Source: CAIQQQ01 sp037445025
GTDB lineage: Bacteria > Pseudomonadota > Alphaproteobacteria > Acetobacterales > Acetobacteraceae
Assembly: GCA_037445025.1 (NCBI GenBank)
Contig: JBBILI010000019.1
Coordinates: 31,863-95,862, forward strand
Direction: 5' to 3'
Length of the DNA: 64,000 nucleotides
In this document: positions 26,100 through 34,633 of the stretch, in pieces
Layout of the letters: every line of letters starts with the position of its first letter
How positions within the stretch are numbered: the stretch's first letter is position 1
Position numbers and translations under genes: made by a program
The notes under the pieces: model-generated
Databases searched by the model: none
What the model was told of the DNA's origin: nothing
What the model saw: only the letters and a program-made list of their open reading frames with translations

Positions 26100-26260
26100 C
26101 GACGACGAATGCTTTGGGATCACCGATCGCCGCGGAAGAACGGTTCAACCCGAAGTGCTGATTGGACCCAGCGGTCAGTGCAGCGCACGATCGACCAACC
26201 AAAAGGAGCAACTGCAATGACAGAAAAAAAGACCTGACGGATGTGCAGGAAACACTGGTG

Positions 26261-26785
26261 ATGCATGAAGCCGTCGGTATTTTCGATGATGAAGCGTCGA
26301 TGCAGGCTGCGGTCGACGCGCTGCTCGTTGCCGGCTTCGGTCGCTGCGAACTGAGCTTCGCGGGCAAGCAGGACGCAGCCCACGCTGACGAGACCGCGCT
26401 CGCACTGGCGGACGACCCGAAGGCCGTCCGCACCAACCAGTTCTCTCCCGAGGTGCTGGGCGATGTCGAGGGGTCCTTGATCGGCGGATTTGCGCTGGTA
26501 CCGGCACTGGGTGCGAGTTGGGCGGCTGCGGCAGCAGGGGCCGGCATCGCCGCCACAACAGGGCTTGCCATCGCGTCGGGCGGTGTCGGTGCGGTGATCG
26601 GGCTGGGTTTGGCTGCGCTCGTAGCGCGGCGTCGCCAGAATGGGCTGGCGACCGAGATCGACCATGGCGGCCTTTTGCTCTGGGTGCGCACCCGCACCTT
26701 GGCGATGGAGGACAATGCGAAGGAGATCCTTACACGCCACGCCGCGCACGACGTGCATAGCCGGCAACTGCTTCCGCTCGTCTAA
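26261..26785 (+). CDS. YflT-like stress protein; original start disrupted by a one-base shift
   Basis: From the in-frame ATG at 26261: an N-terminal domain with AVGIFDDEASMQAAVDALLV and AGFGRCELSF, like the YflT (general stress 17M) domain, then a glycine/alanine-rich membrane segment (residues about 85-125). The best ribosome-binding site (AAGGAG) instead serves an ATG at 26217, whose frame meets TGA at 26235 after a run of seven A (26224-26230). One extra A would join it in frame as MTEKKDLTDVQETLVMHEAV. So the gene is either mutated by homopolymer slippage, mis-sequenced, or restarted internally. Its end overlaps the convergent CtaG-like gene. Confidence 0.68.
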   Translation: MHEAVGIFDDEASMQAAVDALLVAGFGRCELSFAGKQDAAHADETALALADDPKAVRTNQFSPEVLGDVEGSLIGGFALVPALGASWAAAAAGAGIAATTGLAIASGGVGAVIGLGLAALVARRRQNGLATEIDHGGLLLWVRTRTLAMEDNAKEILTRHAAHDVHSRQLLPLV

Positions 26786-27396
26786 AAACGGGGACCTGAA
26801 ACCGGCTGTTGCTGCATGAAACCGAGCAGCAGGGCCGCGGAGCTCAGTTGCAGCGGCATGCCGGCCAACAGCATAACGAACCCTGCCCACCGTTGGTCGA
26901 GCAGGGGCGGGATATCCCATTGGCAGATCACGTCGAGATAGGGCGTATAGATTACGTCGGGCGCAAGCATCCACACCACTGCGACAGCGGTCATGGGCAG
27001 GCTGCCGAGCCAGCCTAGCAGGGCCGCTTGCCAGGGCCGGGTCAGGTGCCGGGTCATTGGCAGAAGCTGGCCCCAGAACATCAGGCCGGCGACCATCTCC
27101 ATTGCGCCGAGCGGGCCGGCGTAAATTGCGTTGGCCAGTGTCGGGTTCAGCAGACCCGGCAGGCTGACGCCGACGCTGAGCGCCACGAACACGACGGTGG
27201 CGAGCACGGGATCGAACAGCAGCCAAACGACCCGGCGCGGCAAGGCGAGTAGCAGCAACGGCGGCGGAACCTGGTTCAACGCCATGAGTGCCGCGGTATA
27301 GCTGGCCATCGATGCCAAAGGCGTCCGCAGCCCGGCGAACCCGGCCAGGGCGACCAGCAGGCCCAATGCCACCACCGCATGGCGCGCCCTAGGCAT
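26782..27396 (-). CDS. CtaG-like cytochrome oxidase assembly protein
   Basis: 204 aa with about six membrane helices. MASYTAALMALNQVPPPLLL, LNPTLANAIYAGPLGAMEMV and PYLDVICQWDIPPLLDQRWAG fit the caa3_CtaG family of copper-dependent oxidase assembly proteins, although it is shorter than many. The ATG at 27396 lies 8 nt inside the SCO gene, making it the last gene of the oxidase operon. Confidence 0.8.
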   Translation of the reverse strand: MPRARHAVVALGLLVALAGFAGLRTPLASMASYTAALMALNQVPPPLLLLALPRRVVWLLFDPVLATVVFVALSVGVSLPGLLNPTLANAIYAGPLGAMEMVAGLMFWGQLLPMTRHLTRPWQAALLGWLGSLPMTAVAVVWMLAPDVIYTPYLDVICQWDIPPLLDQRWAGFVMLLAGMPLQLSSAALLLGFMQQQPVSGPRF

Positions 27397-27991
27397 CGAC
27401 GAGCAGCCTATGTAAATCCTGTGCCACAGCCGTGGGGTCGGCCAATTGCGAATAGCCGTAGCGCAGGCACAGACGGCCATCAGGGGCCACAGCATTGACG
27501 ACGGAGGTGTGGTCTATGAAGTCTCCGTCAACCCGCCAAGTGATGCCCCAGTCCCGGGCCGATGCCACAACCTGCTCCGGGCGCCCGGTCAGGCCGATAG
27601 GTGGGGTGGCCCCTGGCTCGGTGAACGCGGCGAGATAATCGTGTAGCGCGGCCGGGGTGTCGCGGCTCACGTCCAGCGTGACAAAAACAATTATGACGCG
27701 GCCCGCGTCGAGGTTGAGGCGCGACTGGGCAGCAGTTATGGCTCCCAGGGTTGTGGGACACACGTCAGGGCAGTGAGTGTAGCCGAAATAGATCAGAACG
27801 ACCGAACCAAGATGCCGTGCCAAGTCGAACATGCTGCCAGTGTCGTCTGGAAGCACGAGAGGCGGAGCCGGTCGCGGATCGACCGGAGTGCCGGCATAGG
27901 CTTTGGTTCCGTGCCTGGTCGCTGCCAGTGCGAACCCGACGGTAGCGGTTGCCAGCGTGCTGACTCGCAGCAGTGTCCGGCGTTGAATCAT
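27389..27991 (-). CDS. SCO-family copper chaperone for cytochrome oxidase
   Basis: Membrane-tethered thioredoxin-like protein that loads CuA of oxidase subunit II. 200 aa; export segment at about residues 8-25. The copper ligands are the cysteines of HCPDVCPTT (Cys74, Cys78) and the histidine in GDFIDHTSVVN. It sits directly after subunit I in the oxidase operon, as expected. Confidence 0.93.
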   Translation of the reverse strand: MIQRRTLLRVSTLATATVGFALAATRHGTKAYAGTPVDPRPAPPLVLPDDTGSMFDLARHLGSVVLIYFGYTHCPDVCPTTLGAITAAQSRLNLDAGRVIIVFVTLDVSRDTPAALHDYLAAFTEPGATPPIGLTGRPEQVVASARDWGITWRVDGDFIDHTSVVNAVAPDGRLCLRYGYSQLADPTAVAQDLHRLLVDA

Positions 27992-28001
27992 CGCCGTGAC
28001 A

Positions 28002-29742
28002 TCACCAGACTTTCCATCCGGTCGCCTGCGTCACGTTGTGCAGGAACGGCCAAAAAATGGGTATGTAGGCGGCTGCAGTTGCTGCCGCAGTGATCGCCGT
28101 GAGCACGCCGAGATGTTCCAGCACTGAAGCCAAGGAAGATCGCGCGTGACAAGATACGATACCAGCGGTTTCGCCGTCGTCGATCGAGTAGCTCTCCCTG
28201 CCGCCGAAGGCCTGGGCGAAAGGAATTGATTCGGTCTTCGGGAGGCGTCGGGTAAGCAGACTCCCGAGAAAGACGATGTAAAAGGCTATCGTCGCAAGCC
28301 ACAGCACGACGCCCCCGATGGCCACCAGCGTCAGCGGCAGATGAGCATCGCCATAGACTCGGTCATAGACGGATTGAGGCAGGAACGAGACCCAGGCTCG
28401 CCTGGGAACCCCGTATAGGCCGCTCCAATGCATGCCTAGGGCGAAGACTGACATGCCGCCAAACCATAGCCACACCGATGCGAGGGCGAGGCGTCGGCTG
28501 AGTAGTTGGCGCCCGGTGAGATGCGGCATCATCCAGAATGCAACGCCCATGAACGTCATGGCGGACGCAGTACCGACGGTTATGTGAAAATGACCGGGCA
28601 ATTCAGGTCGTGTTGTGGACCAAGTTGTCAAGCTGCCAACTGCCATTCACTATCCCTCCCGCGCCACCGAAGATGAAGGTGAGCATCGCGAGCACCTGTG
28701 CGGCCACACTTGGGTTGCGCCAGGGGAGCGCGGTGAACCAGCCGAACAGACCGCGCCCGCCGCGGAGGCGGCCGGTGAACTCCAGGCTTAGCCCGATGGT
28801 AAAAGCGGTGATCAGGCTGGGCAGCGCGACTGAAAGCGTCAAAGCAGTTAGGATCCCACGCCAGATCGGCGAGAAGCCGGGATCCTGAAACTGGTGATGG
28901 CTGCCCACTGGCAGTGAGAACACCAGCAGAAGTGCGAATGTGAGCCGGGCCATGGGGTCTGACACCAGCTTTCCACCGATCTGCTTGGGAAGCAGTCCAT
29001 ACCAGGACACGTAGGCGGGCATCAGCCAGAAATAGACGATGGGGTGCCCGGTCCACCAAAACAGTGTGCGGGCGACGATCGGATCGACCGTGTCCGTGAG
29101 CCCGAGCGACCAGGGATCGAGCTGGAACACGAGCTCGATGAATGCGCCGCCGCCAGCAAGGAACCACATGAGCATGGTCGTCGTGCTCATGTAGGTGACG
29201 AGCGGTGTGAGTGCGCCGGGACGAAGCGCCTTCCAGCGGCTGCGGAGGTCCAGCAGGATCGGGAGCGGCAGCAGGCTGCCGATCACGACCAGCGTCATGC
29301 CGAGGTAGAACCACGGGCTGCCTTTCAGCGGCGGGTAGAACGTCCACAGCACCGACGACGAATTATCAAACATGGCATAGAGCAGCAGCACCGTGCCGGC
29401 CGCCATGAGCCCGAAGCAGAGCCGCCAGAGTAGCATGTTGGGGGCGAGGCCGAGCTCGCGCGCCGGAAGATACACGAGCAGGCCGCAGGTGATGAAAAAG
29501 GTGAAGATATAGGCGTTAAGGACGCCGTGTATGGTGAGGCCCTGATAGTAGGTCTGCAGCACCGGGCGCAGCCAGTGATACGCGTTGAAACCGCCGTAGT
29601 TCAGCGCCTGCAACGGCCCGATGGCGGCACCGATCATGAGGGCAGAGAAGCCCCAGACCAGGTAGGCGAGCATGACACGCCGCTGGCTGGCAAGACTGTC
29701 GGGCAGCGGCAACGCGGCGGGCTGGGCAGTTGTGGCGCTCAT
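28002..29742 (-). pseudogene. ba3-type cytochrome c oxidase subunit I, split by a frameshift
   Basis: The haem-copper catalytic subunit. The first part (29742 to 28603, about 380 codons) runs from MSATTAQPAALPLPDSLASQ through WWTGHPIVYFWLMPAYVSWY (the copper/haem region) and stops at LVHNTT-TGA (28603-28605). The frame then shifts by one base, and PGHFHITVGTASAMTFMGVA to the C-terminus is read down to 28002. Intact relatives read NT(x)WVPGHFH across this point, so a single-base change (about 28600-28606) explains both the stop and the shift. It is either a true loss or a sequencing error; the rest of the operon is intact. It overlaps subunit II by 4 nt. Confidence 0.88.
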
Positions 29743-30269
29743 GGTGTCACTTTCGGCGGCGGCCCTGGATCGACGACGATGCGGCCGAGCATCGCCTGGT
29801 GTTCGATGCCACAAAATTCGTTGCAGATGATGTTGAAGGTACCGGGGTGCGAGAAAGAGTAGGTGACCGCACCCGTTACGCCAGGAACAGCGGTGATGTT
29901 GATGGTCGTGCCCTGCACCTGGAAGCCGTGCAGCACGTCCGTGCTGGTGACGTGGAAGGTGATGGCAGCACCTTGTGGCACGTGAAGCGGACTTGGTGTC
30001 CAAGCCCAGAGGTGGCCGACCATCTGCACCGCGTAGGCGTTGGGGCCGGTCTGCACCAGGCCCTGGGAGGTATCGGCCAACACCGCTGGGTCGCGACGGA
30101 ACCCTTCGGTGCGGACGATGACCCCATAATCGAAGACGACGAAGAACATGGTTCCGGCCAGCAGAAGCGTCAGCAAGACGATCGAGACCATCACCCAAGC
30201 GCGTTCATGACGTTCCGCGCTGCGGTGAAAGGCAGCCTCGAAATCGTCGGGTTGGGCTGAGTCGCTCAT
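29739..30269 (-). CDS. ba3-type cytochrome c oxidase subunit II
   Basis: 176 aa. One N-terminal membrane anchor (about residues 25-47), then a cupredoxin domain with the complete CuA site: His114 in DVLHGFQVQG and CNEFCGIEHQAM with Cys149, Cys153, His157 and Met160. It receives electrons from cytochrome c. The ATG at 30269 follows the small IIa gene by 8 nt. Confidence 0.93.
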   Translation of the reverse strand: MSDSAQPDDFEAAFHRSAERHERAWVMVSIVLLTLLLAGTMFFVVFDYGVIVRTEGFRRDPAVLADTSQGLVQTGPNAYAVQMVGHLWAWTPSPLHVPQGAAITFHVTSTDVLHGFQVQGTTINITAVPGVTGAVTYSFSHPGTFNIICNEFCGIEHQAMLGRIVVDPGPPPKVTP

Positions 30270-30277
30270 TCCGATTC

Positions 30278-30415
30278 TCAGCTCCGCGCATGGAAGATGA
30301 CGGCGACGAGCGTCCACATGACGAGCGTCGTGGCCAACAGGAAGCCCGCGACGACCCAGGTGCCGACCGGGCGGACGGTTTGCCTCGTGATTGGAGCGCG
30401 CTCGGTGGGGATCAT
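30278..30415 (-). CDS. Cytochrome oxidase subunit IIa-like single-span protein
   Basis: A 45-aa protein found by reading the gap before subunit II. It has a short polar start, RPVGTWVVAGFLLATTLV and MWTLVAVIFHAR. This matches the small subunit IIa of ba3 oxidases (KPxG, one helix, W, basic end). The start overlaps the stop of the upstream cytochrome gene (ATGA) and the gene ends 8 nt before subunit II. Length and place support it strongly. Confidence 0.8.
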   Translation of the reverse strand: MIPTERAPITRQTVRPVGTWVVAGFLLATTLVMWTLVAVIFHARS

Positions 30416-31386
30416 TTGGTGGGTGCCAGGGACGCGGGTACCGCCACACCTACCGGAATGGTCTCGGCGGGAGGCGTGACGGCAGGGTCTCCGAGAACTG
30501 CGCCGTTGACCATCTTGCCAAACATCGAAAAGGCGTTGTTGTGGAATTTCTGCCTGGTCTCTTCGACCGTTCCGACAAAGCGCGGGTCTTGCGGACGGAC
30601 TTGGCTGTCCATGTAGGTTGCGACATCCCAGGCCTGTTGTGGTGTCAGCGAGCCACCCATGCCGAGAGGCATATTGGCGTGAATAAATTCGGCCGCACTT
30701 TTGATCGATCCCATCCCCGCGCCCCAGTTATAAGAGCGCGGGCCCCAGAGCGGGGGGAACACCACCTTGCCGCCAGTCGACTGTCCGAGCCCCTGCGGGC
30801 CGTGGCAGGCAGCGCAATGCTCGGAATAGACCTGGGCTCCCCGTCCATAATCGGCCGCGAGTTCAGGCTTTGCGAGTTCCGGGAATCCGCGCCCCGGCGT
30901 TTTCTCGTCGGTCGGAAGCCCCTTTGCGAGCCAGTAGGAATAGCTTTCGAGAGCCACGAGCACCGGGTCGCCGAGCTTCGGCGCCTTGCCGTTCATACTG
31001 TAGGCAAAACAACCCTGCAGGCGTTCCTCGAAGGAGTTCACGTGACCATTCTTGCTACGGTAGGCCGGGTAGGACACATAGGCCGCCCACATTGGCGCAG
31101 AACCCGCCAGGCGCCCGGCCTGGAGGTGGCAATTGCTGCAGCGCAAGTCGTTGCCGACGAACGCCGACGCGTGAGCGGCCGGGTCGCGGAAGATGGCCTC
31201 GCCCATCCGGACCGCGTCACCGAACTTGCCGGCGGGGATGTCGGCCTCTGCGGGGGGCTGGAAGGTGGCGGGCGGCGAGGCGGCGAGGGCAACCGCCGAG
31301 ATCGGCCGCTGCAGGAGGCCGAGCGAGACCGTCCCGATCAGGCCGAGCGCGCCGATGGCGGCGACTGCGACGATGCTCTTCCTCAT
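30412..31386 (-). CDS. tsdA: TsdA-like dihaem thiosulfate dehydrogenase
   Basis: Periplasmic enzyme that joins two thiosulfates to tetrathionate. 324 aa with an N-terminal export segment (residues about 5-25). Two haem sites: RCSNCHLQAG (Cys83, Cys86, His87) and HCAACHGPQG (Cys191, Cys194, His195). The segment FEERLQGCFAYSMNGK places Cys126 where TsdA has its unusual haem-ligating cysteine. FPPLWGPRSYNWGAGM and HANMPLGMG are also typical. The ATG at 31386 overlaps the upstream cytochrome gene by 4 nt. Confidence 0.85.
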   Translation of the reverse strand: MRKSIVAVAAIGALGLIGTVSLGLLQRPISAVALAASPPATFQPPAEADIPAGKFGDAVRMGEAIFRDPAAHASAFVGNDLRCSNCHLQAGRLAGSAPMWAAYVSYPAYRSKNGHVNSFEERLQGCFAYSMNGKAPKLGDPVLVALESYSYWLAKGLPTDEKTPGRGFPELAKPELAADYGRGAQVYSEHCAACHGPQGLGQSTGGKVVFPPLWGPRSYNWGAGMGSIKSAAEFIHANMPLGMGGSLTPQQAWDVATYMDSQVRPQDPRFVGTVEETRQKFHNNAFSMFGKMVNGAVLGDPAVTPPAETIPVGVAVPASLAPTK

Positions 31387-32057
31387 TGCTTGGGCGCTCC
31401 GTGGTCGTCGAGGGAGGAGACATAGGCAGCAACGGCCTGAAGATCGGATGGAGTGAGATGGCTGGCGATGGATCGCATATACTCGCCCTTGGGATCCCTC
31501 AGCGCCCCCGCGCGCCAGTCGGTGAGCTCGGACATCACATACGGTGCGGACTGGCCGCCGATCCGCGGCGAGAACTCGCCGACGCCTTGACCTGCGGGGC
31601 CATGGCACTGGACGCAGCCGATCAGCCCGGTCGCCGGATCGCCGTTGAGAAACAACGCCTCGCCGCGCGCCAATTGTGCGCTGGGGGCCGCTGGAGCATC
31701 GGGCGGTGGGGGTACCGGCAAGGTTTGAAGGTAGGTCGATACTTCGAGTCGCTGACCCGGCGTGAGCATGGCTGCATAGGACGACATGGCGGCATTATGC
31801 CGCTGACCCGACGCGAAATATCCGAGCTGGTCCAACAAATAGGCTGTCGATAGTCCGGCGAGACGCGGGATTCCAACTTCGGGCTGGCCAGCAGCGTTCG
31901 GCATGTGGCAAGCCGCGCAAGCCGGACGTCCTGCCTCCGTGCCCCGAAGGAAGATCGCTTCACCGGCTGTCAGCAGGCTTGGTTGCGCCTGCCCTGACGT
32001 TATTGCCAAGCATAGCATCACGAATAGCCCCAACAGTTTCTGGGCAAATCCTCTCAT
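31383..32057 (-). CDS. tsdB: TsdB-like dihaem cytochrome c4
   Basis: Probable electron acceptor of the TsdA-like enzyme. 224 aa; signal peptide residues 1-25. Two cytochrome c domains with ACAACHMPNA (Cys47, Cys50, His51) and GCVQCHGPAG. IPRLAGLSTAYLLDQLGYFA and SPRIGGQSAPYVMSELTDWR are cytochrome c4 traits. It is the first gene of the minus-strand block that continues into the ba3 oxidase, so electrons would pass from thiosulfate to this cytochrome and to the oxidase. Confidence 0.85.
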   Translation of the reverse strand: MRGFAQKLLGLFVMLCLAITSGQAQPSLLTAGEAIFLRGTEAGRPACAACHMPNAAGQPEVGIPRLAGLSTAYLLDQLGYFASGQRHNAAMSSYAAMLTPGQRLEVSTYLQTLPVPPPPDAPAAPSAQLARGEALFLNGDPATGLIGCVQCHGPAGQGVGEFSPRIGGQSAPYVMSELTDWRAGALRDPKGEYMRSIASHLTPSDLQAVAAYVSSLDDHGAPKQ

Positions 32058-32150
32058 GCGCGTGGTTCGGCTTTGATTGACATGATCACATCGTAAATGA
32101 GCCATTCCATGTCCGTCTAATCGGAATAGCAGAACGATCGCTGCCGTTCG

Positions 32151-32417
32151 CTACGAGGCAACCAGGCTCTCCATCCGGCGGCGGACCTGATCGGCTTGCA
32201 GCAGCACGGCACGGGCCTCGTCGAGCAGCACGGCCCCCTGCGGCGTTAGTCGAATGGTGCGTCCCACACGGTCGAACAGCTTCACACCATATTCCGCTTC
32301 CAGCGATGCCACCGTTGCGCTGGCAGCGGACTGCGCCAGATGAAGGGCTGCAGCGGCCCGCGTCATATGCTCCCGCTCTGCTATAGCCACGAAGACACGA
32401 AGTTGCTCAAGGGTCAT
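32151..32417 (-). CDS. LysR-type regulator reduced to its DNA-binding domain
   Basis: 88 aa: the winged helix MTLEQLRVFVAIAEREHMTR, AAAALHLAQSAASATVASLE and the linker helix, then a stop. The 200-residue effector domain is absent, and the 93 bases beyond the stop hold no remnant of it. It closely resembles the full-length regulator at 16035, starting with the same nine residues. It may be a relic or a competitor for the same operators. The stop of the binding-protein gene is two bases upstream. Confidence 0.75.
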   Translation of the reverse strand: MTLEQLRVFVAIAEREHMTRAAAALHLAQSAASATVASLEAEYGVKLFDRVGRTIRLTPQGAVLLDEARAVLLQADQVRRRMESLVAS

Positions 32418-32419
32418 TG

Positions 32420-33436
32420 TCAGCCTCCCTTATAGGCCTTGAACCCGTAGCGCTCGAAAATCCGCAGCGCATCCGGCGAGCGAATGAAGTCCAGCCAGGC
32501 CTTCGCTGCCATCGCATGCGGTGCGTCCTTCACTTCGGCGCCGGCATAGATCGCCGTTGCGTTCTCGGCGTCAGGAATGGCGACGTGCGAGATCGGATGC
32601 CCAGCCTGCTCCTGGAAGTCGGCCTCCGATTGCCAGGTGATTCCCGCGTCTACTACGCCTTGCATCAGGAAGAGCGGCGTTTGCCGATGGTGGATGTGGG
32701 TCAGCACGGTGCTCCCGTCCTTCACCTTGCTGTCGTAGACGGTGGTGGCAAGACGCTCGCCGCCGGCCTTCGTCAGCGCAGCCTTGATCTGCCGGGCAAT
32801 GCCCTCAAAGGCGGGATTGGGCATCGCGAGGCGTATTCCAGGCTTGCCGAGGTCGTCCAGGCCGTTCACATGGAGCGGGTTGCCCTTTGGCACCATGATG
32901 GTCAGCGTATTGGTGACGTAGGGCACGGCCTCACCAGTAAGCACGCCCTGTTTGATCAGGTCGTGGACTTTCACCAAGCCGGCAAAATAGGCATCGGGCT
33001 TCACCGTCCAGGTCATATTGCCAACTGTGATCGTCCCCCCTGCCGCCATCTGCTTGACCAGCAGCCCAGGGGGAATGGTTTCCCAAAAGATTCGGCCCTT
33101 GTATTCGGGGTGCGCTGCCTCGAAGGCATCCACGAGTGGCGCCATGGCGAAGAAGAAGTTGCCACCGACGAACAGGACGAGTTTTGGATCCGTCAGGTCA
33201 CCGTGAAAATCTGCGAGCACATCAACTTCTGGTACGGTGAATTCGAATCCGCGGTTTGCCGTATCGTTATTGGCGCCATGCTGCCAGGGCGGAAAGACCT
33301 CCTCCTGATAGCTTGGCGTTCTGGCACGGCCCTTCCACCCAGGATCGGATACCGCTGCGGTTTGCGCAAAAACGGGTGTGGCAACAAGAATGCACGTAGC
33401 CGTAGCGAGCAAAGCCCGGCGCAGAGTGTTCATCAT
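32420..33436 (-). CDS. Periplasmic substrate-binding protein
   Basis: 338 aa with a signal peptide (residues 1-25, cleavage near VFAQTAA). Type-2 binding-protein fold: LVLFVGGNFFFAMAPLVDAF, IMVPKGNPLHVNGLDDLGKP, then GVVDAGITWQSEADFQEQ and a SPDALRIFERYGF end like that of the protein at 12548. Ligand unknown; an oxyanion is plausible. No transporter genes adjoin. AGGAGAG precedes the start at 33436. Confidence 0.82.
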   Translation of the reverse strand: MMNTLRRALLATATCILVATPVFAQTAAVSDPGWKGRARTPSYQEEVFPPWQHGANNDTANRGFEFTVPEVDVLADFHGDLTDPKLVLFVGGNFFFAMAPLVDAFEAAHPEYKGRIFWETIPPGLLVKQMAAGGTITVGNMTWTVKPDAYFAGLVKVHDLIKQGVLTGEAVPYVTNTLTIMVPKGNPLHVNGLDDLGKPGIRLAMPNPAFEGIARQIKAALTKAGGERLATTVYDSKVKDGSTVLTHIHHRQTPLFLMQGVVDAGITWQSEADFQEQAGHPISHVAIPDAENATAIYAGAEVKDAPHAMAAKAWLDFIRSPDALRIFERYGFKAYKGG

Positions 33437-33445
33437 GGCACTCTC

Positions 33446-34243
33446 CTACTTGATGTAATGGAAGCCGGCCGCCTGCAACTCCGGCAGAGTGCCGACGGCC
33501 CCGGGGGTTAGAACTACACCGGGAATGAGATGGTTGGTCAGTTCGGCTGCAAGCGCCTCGTGCGTCAGCTTGTCTGGATTGACGCCGTCTTTAATGAGCG
33601 CAGCTGCCTGCTCCCAGATCGCGTTGTGGCAGGACATGAACACCGCGCCACGACGCATCAGCGCCGGAATGGAGTTGTCCGCGGGGGAGAACACCCCAGC
33701 TGGATCCTCGAAATTCTTGGGATCTCCCGCTTCGGCTTTTTGCGACAGAAGCAATGTGTTGGTCTTGAACGTATCCCCGGCCAGCTTGGTCAGCTTATAC
33801 TTGTCCCACATAGCCTGATCATACAGCGCGACTTGCGCCGTTCCATGACATTCGGCAACGACGAGGAAGTCTGGATGCTGAAATGACCAAATCTGGGCGT
33901 TCATCGCATTGCGCATCAGGTTCAGCCAAGGGCCGCCGATCTCGGTCATGTCCCAGGCCTGCTTGTGCGGATACCGGTAGGCTAGAACATGCGATAGTGC
34001 CTCATGATCCCACTGTTCGGGCTCAGTCAGAATCATCGGCACCGTCTTGAAGCTACGGCGCCGGGGTGCCTTCTCCATCCGCTCGACCAACTCCAGCAAA
34101 GCCTTCGCGCCTTCTGGAAGGATCAGGGCGTTAGCATCGGACGGCGCAGCGAATGCGGGTTTAACGCCCAACGCCAACGCTCCTACTGCCACGTAACCGA
34201 ACGCGTGCAGAGCATTCCTGCGTCCAATACTGTTCTCCATCAT
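33446..34243 (-). CDS. Exported DsrE-like protein
   Basis: 265 aa. An N-terminal IGRRNALHAFGYVAVGALAL segment looks like a twin-arginine-type or Sec signal. The body (VLAYRYPHKQAWDMTEIGGP, WLNLMRNAMNAQIWSF, VAECHGTAQVALYD, AVFMSCHNAIWEQ) has the layout of DsrE/F-like sulfur-relay folds, with a cysteine in MSCHNA. This is a family-level guess. GGAG precedes the ATG at 34243. It is the first gene of the minus-strand sulfur block. Confidence 0.7.
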   Translation of the reverse strand: MMENSIGRRNALHAFGYVAVGALALGVKPAFAAPSDANALILPEGAKALLELVERMEKAPRRRSFKTVPMILTEPEQWDHEALSHVLAYRYPHKQAWDMTEIGGPWLNLMRNAMNAQIWSFQHPDFLVVAECHGTAQVALYDQAMWDKYKLTKLAGDTFKTNTLLLSQKAEAGDPKNFEDPAGVFSPADNSIPALMRRGAVFMSCHNAIWEQAAALIKDGVNPDKLTHEALAAELTNHLIPGVVLTPGAVGTLPELQAAGFHYIK

Positions 34244-34470
34244 ACCAACTCCATTTGTTGTCTTTAAGTTGGTGCATCGAAAGCCGGTAATCCAATTCAA
34301 CCGAACGACTGGTTTGATCGGTTGGGACGATGGAACCGACTGCGAGATCGTCTGGCCATCGGCATTGCCACAGAGCTACAAGCCGATGAACTCAGGCGGC
34401 CGACCTTTGGGTGAAAAGAATGGCTGCCGCCAGCGGAAAGCCGCAAGCTACGCTCATTGTCGCCCTTTTT

Positions 34471-34538
34471 GGATAGATAGAGACGACCAAAACAGGCCGG
34501 TTTGCCAATAACTATGCCGATCACCTGTCTATCTATCC
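34471..34538. repeat. 11-bp inverted repeat GGATAGATAGA
   Basis: GGATAGATAGA (34471-34481) and its exact complement TCTATCTATCC (34528-34538), 46 bp apart. The unusual AT-rich arms stand out in GC-rich DNA. They could be operator half sites for the trb operon or ends of a tiny inserted element. Confidence 0.55.
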
Positions 34539-34613
34539 GCAAGCCCTATGGCGTTGTCACCGTTGTTGCGCGTCGACATTTCCGGCTCTTTCTAATGGAC
34601 CCGCTGATCACGC

Positions 34614-34633
34614 CGCCTCGATGAGGCGCTTTT
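34614..34633 (+). terminator. Hairpin with short T-run just before trbB
   Basis: CGCCTC-GAT-GAGGCG (34614-34628) then C and TTTT (34630-34633), ending 7 bases before the trbB start. It has terminator form but a 6-bp stem. Since the genes upstream run the other way, it can only act on the trb leader transcript, as an attenuator, or on read-through. Confidence 0.4.

Noticed and set aside
32123..32148. Possible fifth ECF site GGAATAG ... CGTT
   Set aside because: The spacer is 15 rather than 14, the last -35 base differs, and it points into the 3' ends of reverse genes.
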